A DNA stretch of 64,000 nt from Marinobacterium alkalitolerans (GTDB taxonomy: Bacteria > Pseudomonadota > Gammaproteobacteria > Pseudomonadales > Balneatricaceae). Under the pieces are notes generated by a model. The model worked only from the letters and a program-made list of their open reading frames with translations, had not been told where the DNA came from and ran no database searches. Where the stretch lies: contig NZ_JACVEW010000002.1 in assembly GCF_017776525.1 (NCBI RefSeq), positions 62,001 to 126,000 of the forward strand, given 5' to 3'. This document shows, piece after piece, positions 50,886 through 58,489 of this stretch. Made by a program: the position numbers and the translations under genes. Each line of letters opens with the position of its first letter. Position 1 is the first letter of the stretch.

Positions 50886-52078
50886 AACTGAGCTTCAGCG
50901 CCGAAGACGAGCGTTTCCGCACCGAGGTCGCCGACTGGCTGGCCGCCAATCTGACCGGCGAGTTCGCCAAACTGAAATTCCGTGGTGGTCCCGGTGATGA
51001 GCACAGCTTCCCTGAAGCGCGCAAACGCTGGGAGCAGAAACTGGCCGAAGGTGGCTGGACCTGTGTTGGCTGGCCGCAGGCGCACGGTGGCCGCGGCTGC
51101 AGTATCGAGCAGCAGGTGATCTTTTTTGAAGAGTACGCACGAGCCGGGGCGCCGGGGCGTGTGGGGCATATCGGCGAAGGGCTGGCCGGTCCCACAATCA
51201 TTGCCTTTGGCACGCCGGAGCAGCAGGCCAAGTACCTGCCCGGCATTCTCAATGGCACCGAGCTCTGGTGTCAGGGCTACTCAGAACCGGGCGCGGGTTC
51301 CGATCTGGCCAACGTCAAGACCAGGGCCCGGTTCGATACCGAGCGCAACCAGTGGGTGATCAACGGCCAGAAGGTCTGGACCTCGCTGGCGCATGAGTCC
51401 GATTATTGCTTCGTGATTGCACGTACCGATCCTGATTCAGTGGGGCACAAGGGGCTTGGCTTCTTTCTGGTCAACATGGATCAGCCGGGGGTGGATGTGC
51501 GACCCATCGAGCAGATCACCGGCACCTCGGAATTCAACGAGGTGTTCTTCGACGACGCTGTTTGTGATGCCGGGGATATTGTTGGTGAGCCGGGCGATGG
51601 CTGGAAGGTGGCGATGGGGTTGTTGGGCTTCGAGCGCGGCGTTTCCACGCTGGGGCAGCAGATGCAATTCCAGAACGAACTGGACGAAGTGGTCCGGGTT
51701 GCCAGAGCAAATGGCAGGGACCGTGATCCGGTGATTCGACAGCGTATTGCACAGGCTCATGCCGAGCTGAAGATCATGCGCTATAACAGTTTGCGCATGC
51801 TGTCAGGTCAGAGCGGCAGTGACGGTAGCCTGCAGGGCGAAGCACTGATCTACAAGCTGTTCTGGTCCAGCTGGCACCGAAGTCTGGGTGAGCTGGCAAT
51901 CGATGTGTGCGGTCAGGAAGGTCAGCTGCTGGAAGCGGCACCCTATGAACTGACGCGCCTGCAGTCGCTGTTCCTGTTCGTGCGTTCCGACACCATTTAC
52001 GGTGGCAGCAACCAGATACAACGCAACATTATTGCCGAGCGCGGGCTGGAGATGCCACGTGAGCCCAAATGGCGCTAA
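50882..52078 (+). CDS. Acyl-CoA dehydrogenase, alpha-type subunit of pair A
   Basis: 398 residues resembling FadE26/FadE29-class subunits: WTCVGWPQAHGGRG, YSEPGAGSDLANVKT, QKVWTSLAHESDY, and the FAD/partner-binding end IYGGSNQIQRNIIAERGL. The residue at the classical Glu position is Gly, normal for this class. With the preceding protein it should form the heterotetramer that makes the 2,3 double bond in a steroid side-chain CoA ester. Confidence 0.86.
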   Translation: MKLSFSAEDERFRTEVADWLAANLTGEFAKLKFRGGPGDEHSFPEARKRWEQKLAEGGWTCVGWPQAHGGRGCSIEQQVIFFEEYARAGAPGRVGHIGEGLAGPTIIAFGTPEQQAKYLPGILNGTELWCQGYSEPGAGSDLANVKTRARFDTERNQWVINGQKVWTSLAHESDYCFVIARTDPDSVGHKGLGFFLVNMDQPGVDVRPIEQITGTSEFNEVFFDDAVCDAGDIVGEPGDGWKVAMGLLGFERGVSTLGQQMQFQNELDEVVRVARANGRDRDPVIRQRIAQAHAELKIMRYNSLRMLSGQSGSDGSLQGEALIYKLFWSSWHRSLGELAIDVCGQEGQLLEAAPYELTRLQSLFLFVRSDTIYGGSNQIQRNIIAERGLEMPREPKWR

Positions 52079-52089
52079 CAGGAGGTCCC

Positions 52090-53328
52090 ATGTCAGAAGT
52101 ACGTCAGCAGGCGTTTACTCCTTTTCAACTGGGCCCCATCACGCTCAGAAATCGGTTTATCCGTGCCGGTGCCAACGAGGCGATGAGCCTGAACGGCACC
52201 CCGACCCGCGCAATGGTCAAGCATCACCGCGATATGGCACGTGGCGGCGTGGCGTTGACCACCGTTGCCTACGGAGCGGTCTCCAAACGGGGGCGGACCC
52301 TGCCCAACCAGATCTGGCTGCGTGAAGAGATCATGCCTGACCTGCGAGCACTTACCGATGCGGTGCATGCTGAAGGGGGCAAGATCTCCATGCAGCTGAC
52401 CCACGGCGGTTCCTTTGTTACCTCGATCAAGATAAAGGGGCGTACCATCAGCGCTTCCTCCGGCATCAACAAGGCAGGGCTCCTGTGTGGCAACCTCCTG
52501 CAGCGGGCGATGAAAGAGCAGGACATGGCGCAGGTGATCGACGAGTTCGTCGCGGCGGCCAGAGTCTGCCGTGACGCCGGCTTTGATGCCGTGGAACTGC
52601 ACATGGGGCACGGGTATCTGCTGAATCAGTTCATCTCGCCCCTGTCCAACAAGCGCAAGGACGAATATGGCGGCAGTGCCGAGAATCGAGCCCGTTTTCC
52701 CGCTCGTGTACTCAAGGCGGTGAAAGAGGCGGTCGGACAGGACCTTGCCATTCTGGCCAAGATTAATGTGTCTGATGGTGTTCGGAAAGGTGCCACCGTT
52801 GAGGATGCCATTGTCACCGGCCGAATCCTGCAGGCGGCCGGTGCCGATATGCTGGTGCTGTCGGGTGGGCGCAACATCGAATCCGGCTGGTTCATGTTCG
52901 GCAGCAACATGAACCTGGACGAGATGAGCAAGGTGCTGGCCGATCAGAAGCTGACGCTGGCCATGATCAAGCTGTCTCAGAAGGGCGTGCCGAAGGTGAA
53001 ATTCCGGCCCATGTATTTCCTCGATTATTCACGCAGGCTGCGCGCCGAGCTGGATATTCCGCTCGGTTACCTGGGCGGCGTTTCATCCATCGATGACGTG
53101 GAAAAGGCTATGGCTGAAGGCTTTGAAGCGGTGGTCATGGCCCGGCCGCTGCTGCACGATCCGGAGCTGGTGCGCAAGTTCCAGCAGGGGCTGGTCAACA
53201 GGAGTGGCTGTACCCATTGCAACGGTTGTGTGCCCTACATCTATCATCCCGGCGGCACCCGCTGCATCGAAAACCCGCCCAACGACGTGGCGTTGAATCA
53301 ACAGCCGGCGCGAGTGGAAGTGGTATAG
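52090..53328 (+). CDS. Enoate/2,4-dienoyl-CoA reductase-like flavoprotein with Fe-S site, lacking the NAD(P) domain
   Basis: 412 residues from ATG 52090 (GGAGG RBS). An Old Yellow Enzyme TIM barrel (GPITLRNRFIRAGAN, ELHMGHGYLLNQFISPLSN, DEYGGSAENRARF) is followed by a cysteine cluster CTHCNGCVPY...GTRC of the type that binds [4Fe-4S] in FadH/BaiCD. The usual 250-residue C-terminal FAD/NAD(P) domain is absent, and the gene ends cleanly before a terminator, so electrons must come from another protein. Likely reduces or isomerises a steroid enone or dienoyl-CoA. Confidence 0.82.
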   Translation: MSEVRQQAFTPFQLGPITLRNRFIRAGANEAMSLNGTPTRAMVKHHRDMARGGVALTTVAYGAVSKRGRTLPNQIWLREEIMPDLRALTDAVHAEGGKISMQLTHGGSFVTSIKIKGRTISASSGINKAGLLCGNLLQRAMKEQDMAQVIDEFVAAARVCRDAGFDAVELHMGHGYLLNQFISPLSNKRKDEYGGSAENRARFPARVLKAVKEAVGQDLAILAKINVSDGVRKGATVEDAIVTGRILQAAGADMLVLSGGRNIESGWFMFGSNMNLDEMSKVLADQKLTLAMIKLSQKGVPKVKFRPMYFLDYSRRLRAELDIPLGYLGGVSSIDDVEKAMAEGFEAVVMARPLLHDPELVRKFQQGLVNRSGCTHCNGCVPYIYHPGGTRCIENPPNDVALNQQPARVEVV

Positions 53329-53342
53329 CCACTATAACGAAC

Positions 53343-53377
53343 AAAAAAAGACCCCCGGGGTGTGCGGCCGCCGGGGG
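53343..53377 (-). terminator. Intrinsic terminator for the minus-strand SDR gene
   Basis: CCCCCGG (53352-53358) pairs with CCGGGGG (53371-53377); on the minus strand the stem is followed by TCTTTTTTT. It also lies just behind the plus-strand reductase stop. Confidence 0.75.
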
Positions 53378-53423
53378 CAAAAAACCATGGTGAAATGGTT
53401 GGAACAACAGGAATAAGTCGTGT

Positions 53424-54176
53424 TCAGGCGGTCAGGCTGCCGCCGTTCAACGGGTGGATCTGGCCGGTCACCCAGCTGGCTTCCTCAGAGGCCAGATAGA
53501 CGACACCTGCGCCCACATCCTCCGGCGAGCCCGCGCGCGGTACCATACAGCTCTTGGCCGCGATTCTCTCCGAGCCTTCCCAGTTATTCATGGTACCGAG
53601 GGATAGGCCGTTAACAGTGATGCCCTGTTTGCCGGTTTCGGCGGCCAGTTGGCGAATAAACCCTACCGCACCGGCCTTGGAGGCGGCATAGGCCGCAATC
53701 CCCATGGGCACGCCTGCCCGCCAGGACTCGGAGGTGATGCAGATGATGCGGCCCCAGCCCTGGGTCAGCATGCCGGGCAGCACTGCCTGAGTCGCGTGCA
53801 TCAGCGCCATCAGGTTCAGGTCCAGAAACTGCCGCCACTGGGCCGGATCAGAGTCGATAAAACGGTCATAGCCCATACCATCAACCGGCACGCCCGCGTT
53901 GGCGACAAAAATATCAATGTGCCCGAAAGCCTCCTGCACTGACGCGACCATCCGTTTCAGTTGCGCAGGATCGGTAATATCGGCGGCCACGCCGATGGCG
54001 TCGAAACCTTCCTGATGCAGCTGTTCGGCTGCCTGATTGGCACGGTCCTGATAAAAGTCGTTAATGGCTACACGGGCACCCTGGCGGGCCAGTGCACGGG
54101 CCACACCGAGCCCCATGCCACGGCCGGCGCCGGTCACAAGAGCGGTTTTGCCCTTGAGCGAAAACATCGGTTCCAT
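53424..54176 (-). CDS. SDR oxidoreductase
   Basis: 250 residues from ATG 54176 (AAGGAG seven bases upstream). TGAGRGMG cofactor site, ITSESWRAG with the catalytic Ser, YAASK, and the ending ASWVTGQIHPLNGG. Second gene of a minus-strand operon after the enoyl-CoA hydratase, which suggests a 3-hydroxyacyl-CoA dehydrogenase for the side chain; a hydroxysteroid substrate is equally possible. Confidence 0.8.
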   Translation of the reverse strand: MEPMFSLKGKTALVTGAGRGMGLGVARALARQGARVAINDFYQDRANQAAEQLHQEGFDAIGVAADITDPAQLKRMVASVQEAFGHIDIFVANAGVPVDGMGYDRFIDSDPAQWRQFLDLNLMALMHATQAVLPGMLTQGWGRIICITSESWRAGVPMGIAAYAASKAGAVGFIRQLAAETGKQGITVNGLSLGTMNNWEGSERIAAKSCMVPRAGSPEDVGAGVVYLASEEASWVTGQIHPLNGGSLTA

Positions 54177-54207
54177 CTGCACACTCCTTTAATTGTGCTG
54201 TGCGGGT

Positions 54208-54999
54208 TTATTCACCCGTGAACTGCGGGTGCCGCTTGTCCAGAAATGCCTGCATCCCTTCCTGCTGGTCGCGTGAAGCGAACAGCATGGCGTTGGCCTT
54301 GCGCTCCAGTGAGAGGGCACTTTCAAGCGAAGCGTCCATGCCGTGCAGAATGCACTCCTTGATCTGTTCTGCCGCGAGCGGTGGCATGCGCGCGATGGTA
54401 CGCGCGGTCTTGAGCGCTGTGTCCATCACTTCATCATCGGCACAGACTTCACTGACCAGCCCGGCTACCCAGGCTTCATGTGCGCTGATGGGACGACCTG
54501 TCAGGGCCATGCTCATCGCCTTGGCCTTGCCGATGGCTCGCACCAGCCGCTGGGTGCCGCCAATGCCCGGCATGATGCCGATGCGGATTTCCGGCTGGCA
54601 GAAACTGGCGCTTTCGCCGGCAATGAGAATGTCGGCATGCATGGCCAGCTCGCAGCCGCCACCAAAGGCATAGCCACTGATCGCCGCTACCACGGGTTTG
54701 GGGCAGTTCTGAATGGGTGCCCAGACGCGCTCGGTATGGCGCTTGTAGATCTCGATCGGGTCCGCATCGATCAGGCCGGTAATGTCACCGCCAGCTGCGA
54801 ACACCTTGTCACCGCCGGTCAGGATGATGCAGCGCACGCTGTCGTCATCAGCCAGTTCCGTGAAGCGTCGATTGAGCTGCTGTTGCAATTCCAGACTGAG
54901 CGCATTGGTGGCCTGAGGGCGGTTGAGCCGCAGCACGGCGACCCCCTCAGCCGGTCGCTCCAGCAGCAGAGTATCTTCGGGAGGTTGTGAATCGGACAC
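54208..54999 (-). CDS. Enoyl-CoA hydratase
   Basis: 263 residues if started at the GTG at 54999 (VSDSQPPEDT), which has a GAGGCGAG RBS. A longer ORF reaches back to 55110, but that would place operator copy 10 inside the gene and add 37 residues unlike the family. Crotonase fold with both catalytic Glu regions: GGGCELAMHADI and CQPEIRIGIMPGIGGTQRL, so hydratase activity is expected, unlike the crotonase at 20.0 kb. Suited to the first beta-oxidation cycle of the side chain. Confidence 0.83.
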   Translation of the reverse strand: MSDSQPPEDTLLLERPAEGVAVLRLNRPQATNALSLELQQQLNRRFTELADDDSVRCIILTGGDKVFAAGGDITGLIDADPIEIYKRHTERVWAPIQNCPKPVVAAISGYAFGGGCELAMHADILIAGESASFCQPEIRIGIMPGIGGTQRLVRAIGKAKAMSMALTGRPISAHEAWVAGLVSEVCADDEVMDTALKTARTIARMPPLAAEQIKECILHGMDASLESALSLERKANAMLFASRDQQEGMQAFLDKRHPQFTGE

Positions 55000-55059
55000 G
55001 GCACTCGCCTCGCTGACAATGGATAGTGATGGCGATTCTGTCAGCACGGGGCAAATAAA

Positions 55060-55078
55060 CATCGTCCGTTCAGACGAA
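55060..55078. promoter_or_regulatory. Island operator, copy 10 (between the hydratase and chs operons)
   Basis: CATCGTCCGTTCAGACGAA; minus-strand reading ends in GGACGATG. It is 60 bases from the proposed hydratase start and 58 from the SDR start at 55137, centred between the divergent operons. Confidence 0.68.
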
Positions 55079-55136
55079 GAGTGAGCAACGGGCCGCTGAT
55101 TAGACTGCATGCATCAAGAAACATAAGGAGGCGTGT

Positions 55137-55910
55137 ATGACGCAGTTTGATTACAGCGGCCAGGTGGTGCTGGTGACCGGCGGCACCAAGGGAATCGGTG
55201 CCGGTATCGCCCGTGCGTTTCTGGCGGCAGGCGCCACCGTGATTGTATGTGGCCGCAATGCGCCGGAACAGCTGCCCTGTGCGCAGGATCGTGAAGCGGT
55301 CTTCATGCCGCTGGACGTACGCGACTACGAGGCGGCAGAACAGCTCATGCAGACCATTGTAAACGAATACGGTCGACTGGACGTGCTGGTCAACAATGCC
55401 GGAGGAGCGCCCCACGCGCTGGCTGGCGACGTGTCACCGCGCTTCCATGAGGGCATTTTGCGCCTGAACCTGATTGCACCGCTGAATATGGCCCAGCTGG
55501 CCAATCGTCACATGCAGCAGCAGGAGCAGGGCGGCAGCATCATTTTTATCGGCAGCATCAGTGCACTGCGCGCCTCGCCCGGTACCGCGGCCTACGGTGC
55601 TGCCAAGGCCGGCATTTTGTCCCTGACTGCCTCTCTGGCGGTGGAGTGGGCACCCAGGGTGCGCGTGGTCGCGGTGAGCCCGGGGCTGGTGGAAACCGAG
55701 CAATCGCATCTGCATTACGGCGATGAAGCCGGTATTGCCGCCGTGGCGGCCACCATCCCGGCCGGTCGCATGGCTACACCCGAAGACATTGGCAATGCCT
55801 GCCTGTACATGGCATCTCCCATCGCCTCCTATGCCGGGGGCAGCAACCTGCTGCTCAACGGTGGTGGCGAAAAACCCGCATTCTTGCAGGCCAAAGCGGC
55901 CGACAACTGA
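55137..55910 (+). CDS. SDR oxidoreductase heading the chs operon
   Basis: 257 residues; TGGTKGIG, NNAGGAPH, YGAAK and a C-terminal YAGGSNLLLNGGGEKPAF. Catalytic Ser in GSISALR. AAGGAG RBS. It leads the longest operon of the window (eight genes to 63.2 kb). Similar SDRs in actinobacterial steroid clusters oxidise side-chain or ring hydroxyls; the exact substrate is not visible. Confidence 0.8.
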   Translation: MTQFDYSGQVVLVTGGTKGIGAGIARAFLAAGATVIVCGRNAPEQLPCAQDREAVFMPLDVRDYEAAEQLMQTIVNEYGRLDVLVNNAGGAPHALAGDVSPRFHEGILRLNLIAPLNMAQLANRHMQQQEQGGSIIFIGSISALRASPGTAAYGAAKAGILSLTASLAVEWAPRVRVVAVSPGLVETEQSHLHYGDEAGIAAVAATIPAGRMATPEDIGNACLYMASPIASYAGGSNLLLNGGGEKPAFLQAKAADN

Positions 55911-55966
55911 ATACAACCCGGCGCCGCCCGCGACCGGGTGGCCCCATATCGTAAAGGAGACGTATC

Positions 55967-56938
55967 TTGGCTGATTACGAATGGTTATCGGAAGTGCGTT
56001 CCATGGTGGGGCGGGAATATGGCCGCATCTACGCATGGGATGAAGTGAACCCGGCGATGGTTCGGCAGTGGTGTGAAGTCATGGGCGTGGATAACCCGCT
56101 CTATACCGACCCCGAATATGCTGCAACGACCGAGTTCGGTGAGCTGGTAGCCCCGCCGGCCATGCTGCAGGCCTGGTGTCTGGAAGGTCTGCACATGAAC
56201 AACTATCCGCCGGGGTCTACCGATGAAAACCCCTACGAAGTGCTGGGCCTGATTGAGGCTCAGGGCTATCCGGCAGTGGTTGCCGTGAACTCGGAGCTGA
56301 CCTTCGATCGCTACGTTCGCATGGGTGAAAAGCTGTACTACACCACCCTGATCAAGGAAGTCAGCGAAGAGAAAACCACTGCTCTGGGCACCGGCTTCTT
56401 TGTCACTCAGGTGATGTCGTTCTTCTCTGAAAAGCCCGAGGGCGACGAGAAGGTGGGCGAACTGTTGTTCCGCGTGATCAAGTTCAAGCCGGCTCAGCAG
56501 CCCAAGCCGGTCGAGAAGAGCGAGTCGGCAGTGCCCAAGATCAAGCGTCCCAAACCGGGGATCAGCGACGATACCCGTTTCTTCTGGGAAGGCTGCGAAG
56601 CGGGCGAGCTGCGCATCCAGCAGTGCAACAGCTGCAACAAGCTGCAGCACCCGCCGGCACCGGTGTGCAGCCACTGTCATAGCTTCGAGTTGGGCTATCA
56701 GGTCAGCCCCGGCAAGGGCGAACTCTACTCTTTCGTGGTGATGCACTACCCGGAAGTACCGCCGTTTGATTACCCCAACCCGATCGGACTGATCCAGCTG
56801 GATGAAGGTGTTCGCATCCCGGCCGGTCTGGTGGGCGTGGAGCCCTCTGAACTGAAGATCGGCCAGCGCGTGCAGGTCGAATTCCAAACCTTTGACGACG
56901 AGTTGACCCTGCCGCTGTTTCGGCCGGTGTCTGCCTGA
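55967..56938 (+). CDS. chsH2: Steroid enoyl-CoA hydratase subunit with DUF35 domain (ChsH2-like)
   Basis: 323 residues, translated from an unusual TTG at 55967; AAAGGAG lies seven bases upstream and no ATG precedes the conserved region. Residues 1-175 form a MaoC-like hot-dog domain in which the catalytic NPxH is NPLY, so this half is probably inactive. Residues ~200-323 form a DUF35 domain with a zinc finger CNSCNK...CSHC and an OB fold. In mycobacteria ChsH1-ChsH2 hydrates the C22 enoyl-CoA and the DUF35 half binds the aldolase Ltp2; both partners are encoded downstream here. Confidence 0.9.
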   Translation: MADYEWLSEVRSMVGREYGRIYAWDEVNPAMVRQWCEVMGVDNPLYTDPEYAATTEFGELVAPPAMLQAWCLEGLHMNNYPPGSTDENPYEVLGLIEAQGYPAVVAVNSELTFDRYVRMGEKLYYTTLIKEVSEEKTTALGTGFFVTQVMSFFSEKPEGDEKVGELLFRVIKFKPAQQPKPVEKSESAVPKIKRPKPGISDDTRFFWEGCEAGELRIQQCNSCNKLQHPPAPVCSHCHSFELGYQVSPGKGELYSFVVMHYPEVPPFDYPNPIGLIQLDEGVRIPAGLVGVEPSELKIGQRVQVEFQTFDDELTLPLFRPVSA

Positions 56939-56947
56939 GGAGGACGC

Positions 56948-58081
56948 ATGGATTTCTCATTGACTGAAGACCAGCGCGCCATTGCCGAGATGGCAGGCGG
57001 TCTGTTTACCGATTTTTGCACTGATGAGTCACTGCGTGACTTTGACGAGTCCGGCGCCACCCTGATGCAGGACCTCTGGCAGACCTGTATCGAAACCGGG
57101 CTGCACTCCCTGTATATCCCGGAAGCGGCCGGCGGCAGTGGTCTCGGCATGACCGAGCTGATGCTGGTGCTGGAAGCCCAGGGCAAGGGGCTGGGTCTGG
57201 TGCCGTTGTGGCGCCATCAGGTGGCGGCGGCCGCGCTGGCTGAGTTTGCGCCGCAGCATTTTGCCGGTGTGCTGGAAGCCGCAGCCAGCGCCGATCAGGT
57301 CCTGACACTCAATACAGCCGATCAGAGTCGGGCGACTGGTCTGGAGTTGACTGCTACTCAAAACGCCAATGGCTGGGAGCTCAACGGCATTGCCTATGCG
57401 GTCCCCGGTGTGGCTGAAGCAGCGGCAGCGCTGGTGCTGGTGCAGACCGAGCAGGGCGTGCGACCGGCCTGCGTCAATTTTGAGACCGCCGGATTGAAGC
57501 GCGTCGAGGGCGTGCTGACGCAGGGTGAAAGCGTTGCGGATCTGGAGTTCGACAACGTGCAACTGCCGGCAGAAGCGGTACTGCCGTCGGAAGCCACCGG
57601 TTGGCTGGAAACCCGTGCCATTGCGGCTCAGGCGGCACTTCAGCTGGGTGTCAGCGCCGAGCAGATTCGTCGCACCGTTGAATACGTGACCGAGCGTGTC
57701 CAGTTCGGTCGTCCCATCGGCCAGTTTCAGGCAGTGCAGATGAGCATGGCTGACTGTCAGGTGGCGCTGGAAGCGCTGCGTTCGGCGCTCTGGCAGCTCT
57801 GCTATCGCATTGACGCCGGCCTGCCGGCACCGTCCGAAGCGCTTGCTACGGCCTGGCTGGCCAGCGAAGCCGGTCACAAGATCGGTCACGTTGCCCAGCA
57901 CGTGCACGGTGGTATCGGCGTGGACAAAACCTATCCGATTCACCGTTTTCTCTACTGGAGCCGCGCCCTGAGTCTGGGCCTGGGCGGCAGCCGAGCCACG
58001 CTTGAGCGTCTCGGTGACTGGTTGGCAACTCACGATACCCTGGGATGGAAATATGACCTCGAAGAAAACCATGCGATTTGA
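56948..58081 (+). CDS. chsE1: Acyl-CoA dehydrogenase beta-type subunit (ChsE1/FadE28-like)
   Basis: 377 residues. MDFSLTEDQRAIAEMAGGLF, VTERVQFGRPIGQFQAVQMSMAD and VHGGIGVDKTYPIHRFLYW are ACAD landmarks; the Y-E-G-T Glu is absent. With ChsE2 (59675) it should form the alpha2beta2 enzyme that desaturates the three-carbon C22 side-chain CoA ester. Gene order differs from mycobacteria because chsH1 and ltp2 lie between the two subunit genes. GGAGG RBS, nine bases after chsH2. Confidence 0.86.
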   Translation: MDFSLTEDQRAIAEMAGGLFTDFCTDESLRDFDESGATLMQDLWQTCIETGLHSLYIPEAAGGSGLGMTELMLVLEAQGKGLGLVPLWRHQVAAAALAEFAPQHFAGVLEAAASADQVLTLNTADQSRATGLELTATQNANGWELNGIAYAVPGVAEAAAALVLVQTEQGVRPACVNFETAGLKRVEGVLTQGESVADLEFDNVQLPAEAVLPSEATGWLETRAIAAQAALQLGVSAEQIRRTVEYVTERVQFGRPIGQFQAVQMSMADCQVALEALRSALWQLCYRIDAGLPAPSEALATAWLASEAGHKIGHVAQHVHGGIGVDKTYPIHRFLYWSRALSLGLGGSRATLERLGDWLATHDTLGWKYDLEENHAI

Positions 58082-58472
58082 AGATGTCAGCCTCGGTGAT
58101 CAGCTGCCGCCGCTGGAAATTCCGATTACCGTTGCGCTGATTACCGGCGGTGCCATCGCGACCCGTGACTACTTCCCGGGCCACCACGACAAGGATGCGG
58201 CACAGGAACTGGGGTCGCCGCACGTGTTCATGAACATTCTGACCACCAGCGGCCTGGTAGAACGGTTTGTCGAGCAGTGGTGCGGCCCGGAAGGACGTTT
58301 TCAGGATCTGAAAATCCGTCTGGGCGCGCCGAACTATCCCGGCGACACCATGACCTTCAAGGGCGAAATCACCGCGCTGGATGCGGACTCTCGCACCGCC
58401 GAGGTGACCCTGAAGGGCAAGAATTCCATGGGCAATCACGTCACCGGCACGGTGGCGGTGACCCTGCCCTGA
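58053..58472 (+). CDS. chsH1: Steroid enoyl-CoA hydratase catalytic subunit (ChsH1-like MaoC)
   Basis: 139 residues from ATG 58053 (MTSKKTMRFEDV), overlapping chsE1 by 29 bases; an ATG at 58071 is an alternative. Single hot-dog domain closely following ChsH1: ATRDYFPGHHDKD carries the catalytic Asp and His, then FMNILTTSGLVERFV and NYPGDTMTFKGEITA. It supplies the active site missing from ChsH2 and hydrates the 17-side-chain enoyl-CoA to the substrate of Ltp2. Confidence 0.9.
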   Translation: MTSKKTMRFEDVSLGDQLPPLEIPITVALITGGAIATRDYFPGHHDKDAAQELGSPHVFMNILTTSGLVERFVEQWCGPEGRFQDLKIRLGAPNYPGDTMTFKGEITALDADSRTAEVTLKGKNSMGNHVTGTVAVTLP

Positions 58473-58489
58473 GCCGGAGGAGAACAGAC

